A DNA stretch of 9,213 nt from Flavobacterium psychrophilum (lineage in GTDB: Bacteria; Bacteroidota; Bacteroidia; Flavobacteriales; Flavobacteriaceae), in the NCBI GenBank assembly GCA_945866505.1, contig CAMBHH010000134.1, positions 1 through 9,213 on the forward strand, given 5' to 3'. A model generated the notes under the pieces. That model was not told the DNA's origin and did not search any database. It saw nothing but the letters and a program-made list of their open reading frames with translations. The position numbers and the translations under genes are program-made. Below are positions 7,720 to 9,213 of this stretch, one piece after another. The stretch's first letter is position 1. The number at the start of each line of letters is the position of its first letter.

Positions 7720-9213
7720 ATGAAGAAAAATACCATTTTAATTTTATTATTTTTTGTGAATTTTTCCATAATAAATGCACAAAATAATTTTTTCAAAACT
7801 GCCGAAAACAGTCAGTTATCCAAGAAAAAAGAAGTGCTCTCTAATATCAAAAAAAAGAGGATTTACAGTCTTGATGAAAAGGCAATGCGCACTTATTTAC
7901 GAAAGGCTCCAGTAGAATTTACGAATAATGGTGCAACAATTCCGTTGGATATTCCATTGCCAGATGGTACAGTGGAGACTTTTAATATGGTTGAGTCGCC
8001 ACTTTTATCTCCAGAAGTTGCCGCTGCAAACCCGAGTATTAAAACATATCTAGGAACAGGTACAAAAGACAAAAAAGCGTCTATAAGTTTAAGTTTGACT
8101 TCTGTTGGTTTTAATGCTATTATATTGAATGTTGGTAATGAAACCGTGTACTTTGATTCTTATTCAACGGAAAAAAACAACATCTATTTCAATTATTATA
8201 TCAAGGATGTAGAAGTCCCAGTTGGAGAAAAATCCAAATCGTGTCTTGTGGAACCTGGAGATGAAGTTCAAATCGACGACTTTAAAAAAAAAGAGAGAAA
8301 TCCTCTTGGTGCAATTAATAAAATTTCATCAAGTTCAGGCACACAACTGCGAACATTTAGACTTGCTGTTGCTGCCAATGGAGAGTTTACTCGGCAATAT
8401 GGCAGTACTACTAAAGCGGGCGGACTTGCTGCAGTGGTAGCTTATGTTAATCGAATCAGACTTGTTTTCAGAAAAGAATTAGCTGTAGATTTTGTACTAG
8501 TGAGCGGAGAAAACCTTATATATACAGATCCAGCAACCGATCCATTTACCGATGCTCTGCCTTTAGATCCAATTCACAGTACTATTAACACTGTATTGGG
8601 GAATGGCAATGCTTCAGCAGGGAATAGCTTGTATGATATCGGTCATCTCTTTGGTTTCGTATCTGGAAGCGGCAATGGTCTAGCTGGTTCAAGAGTATGT
8701 GAAGCAAGTAGCAAAGGAAGAGCCTATTCTTTGATCGGTAGCGTAAACTCATACAGTCAAGATTTTATGGATAATTTGATTTTGCACGAAATGGGGCACC
8801 AGTTTGCAATGAGTCATTCTTTTAATAGTACTGTTAATGTATGTACCTCTAGAAATGCAGCTACTTCCGTTGAGCCAGGTTCTGGAGCTACAATAATGAG
8901 TTATGGTTTTATATGCGGAACTGATAATGCCGCTGGAACACCCTATAACGCATTACTTCAATATCATTCTGTAAATTACGAACAAGCGATTGCCTTTATC
9001 AACACAAAGACTTGCCAAGTTACAACTGCCACCGGTAATTCAGCTCCTGCAATAACAGTGCCATCAGGATACACCATTCCAAAATCTACTCCTTTTATCT
9101 TGACTGGAAGTGCAACAGACGTTAATAGTACTGATGTTTTAACCTATTGCTGGGAAGGAACAGATATTGGTACAGTTGTGCCTGATGCAACTACACTTGA
9201 CGATACTGCACAA
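7720..9213 (+). CDS. Secreted reprolysin-like zinc metallopeptidase (metzincin), 3' end outside window
   Basis: The frame is open from the ATG at 7720 to the last base, giving 498 codons without a stop. The start is supported by a signal peptide MKKNTILILLFFVNFSIINA with Gln21 next. Residues about 21-207 look like a propeptide with a single cysteine, Cys175. The catalytic domain starts near TFRLAVAANGEFT (about 210) and contains family blocks SLYDIGHLFG and AGSRVCEASSKGRAY. The zinc motif HEMGHQFAMSH has His356, Glu357, His360 and His366, and the Met-turn is Met393 in EPGSGATIMSYGFICG. This matches the secreted reprolysin-like peptidases of Flavobacteriia. The eighth residue of the zinc motif, normally Gly, is Ala363. 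After a closing cysteine (KTCQV) comes the start of an Ig-like domain (NSAPAITVPSGYTIPKSTPF, later LTYCWEGTD); a T9SS sorting domain would be expected beyond the edge. It starts 64 bases after the esterase, with no terminator or promoter I can defend, so co-transcription is unclear. Its role is probably extracellular protein digestion, not sugar metabolism. Confidence 0.9.
   Translation, partial: MKKNTILILLFFVNFSIINAQNNFFKTAENSQLSKKKEVLSNIKKKRIYSLDEKAMRTYLRKAPVEFTNNGATIPLDIPLPDGTVETFNMVESPLLSPEVAAANPSIKTYLGTGTKDKKASISLSLTSVGFNAIILNVGNETVYFDSYSTEKNNIYFNYYIKDVEVPVGEKSKSCLVEPGDEVQIDDFKKKERNPLGAINKISSSSGTQLRTFRLAVAANGEFTRQYGSTTKAGGLAAVVAYVNRIRLVFRKELAVDFVLVSGENLIYTDPATDPFTDALPLDPIHSTINTVLGNGNASAGNSLYDIGHLFGFVSGSGNGLAGSRVCEASSKGRAYSLIGSVNSYSQDFMDNLILHEMGHQFAMSHSFNSTVNVCTSRNAATSVEPGSGATIMSYGFICGTDNAAGTPYNALLQYHSVNYEQAIAFINTKTCQVTTATGNSAPAITVPSGYTIPKSTPFILTGSATDVNSTDVLTYCWEGTDIGTVVPDATTLDDTAQ

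Noticed and set aside
8222..8440. A 72-codon + strand ORF.
   Set aside because: It lies in another frame wholly inside the metallopeptidase, whose own frame is open throughout and carries clear family motifs.

Overview
The window comes from an AT-rich genome of the phylum Bacteroidota, most likely a Flavobacterium or close relative. The evidence is the low GC content, the A-rich leaders without strong Shine-Dalgarno sequences, Gln at +1 after several signal peptides, and a C-terminal type IX secretion (T9SS) sorting domain in the first protein. All five genes are on the + strand. Two are cut by the window edges, and both are open across the edge.

Bases 1-7655 look like part of a glycan-degradation cluster (polysaccharide utilisation locus type). 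The order is: the C-terminal end of a T9SS-secreted modular protein (Fn3-like domain, F5/8 type C/discoidin-like domain, sorting domain); an FAD-dependent oxidoreductase of the FAD_oxidored type with an appended beta-rich C-terminal half and no signal peptide; an exported glycoside hydrolase family 2 enzyme with two Fn3-like C-terminal domains; and an exported SGNH-type carbohydrate (sialate-type) O-acetylesterase. A plausible division of labour is surface binding or cleavage by the first protein, deacetylation by the esterase, exo-hydrolysis by the GH2 enzyme, and sugar oxidation by the flavoenzyme. The actual polysaccharide cannot be read from the window. No SusC/SusD pair, regulator or sulfatase is present here.

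The 194-bp gap at 3415-3608 splits the cluster in two. It holds a long imperfect inverted repeat with a nested inner hairpin, resembling a dispersed intergenic element.

From 7720 to the right edge runs a secreted metzincin metallopeptidase (reprolysin-like). It has a signal peptide, propeptide, zinc motif, Met-turn and the start of an Ig-like domain. It lacks the usual metzincin glycine. It does not obviously belong to the sugar pathway. No RNA genes, CRISPR arrays, insertion sequences or origins were seen, and I see no clear sign of a wholly new system. The most interesting open points are the location and substrate of the flavoenzyme, the intergenic repeat, and the altered zinc motif of the peptidase.
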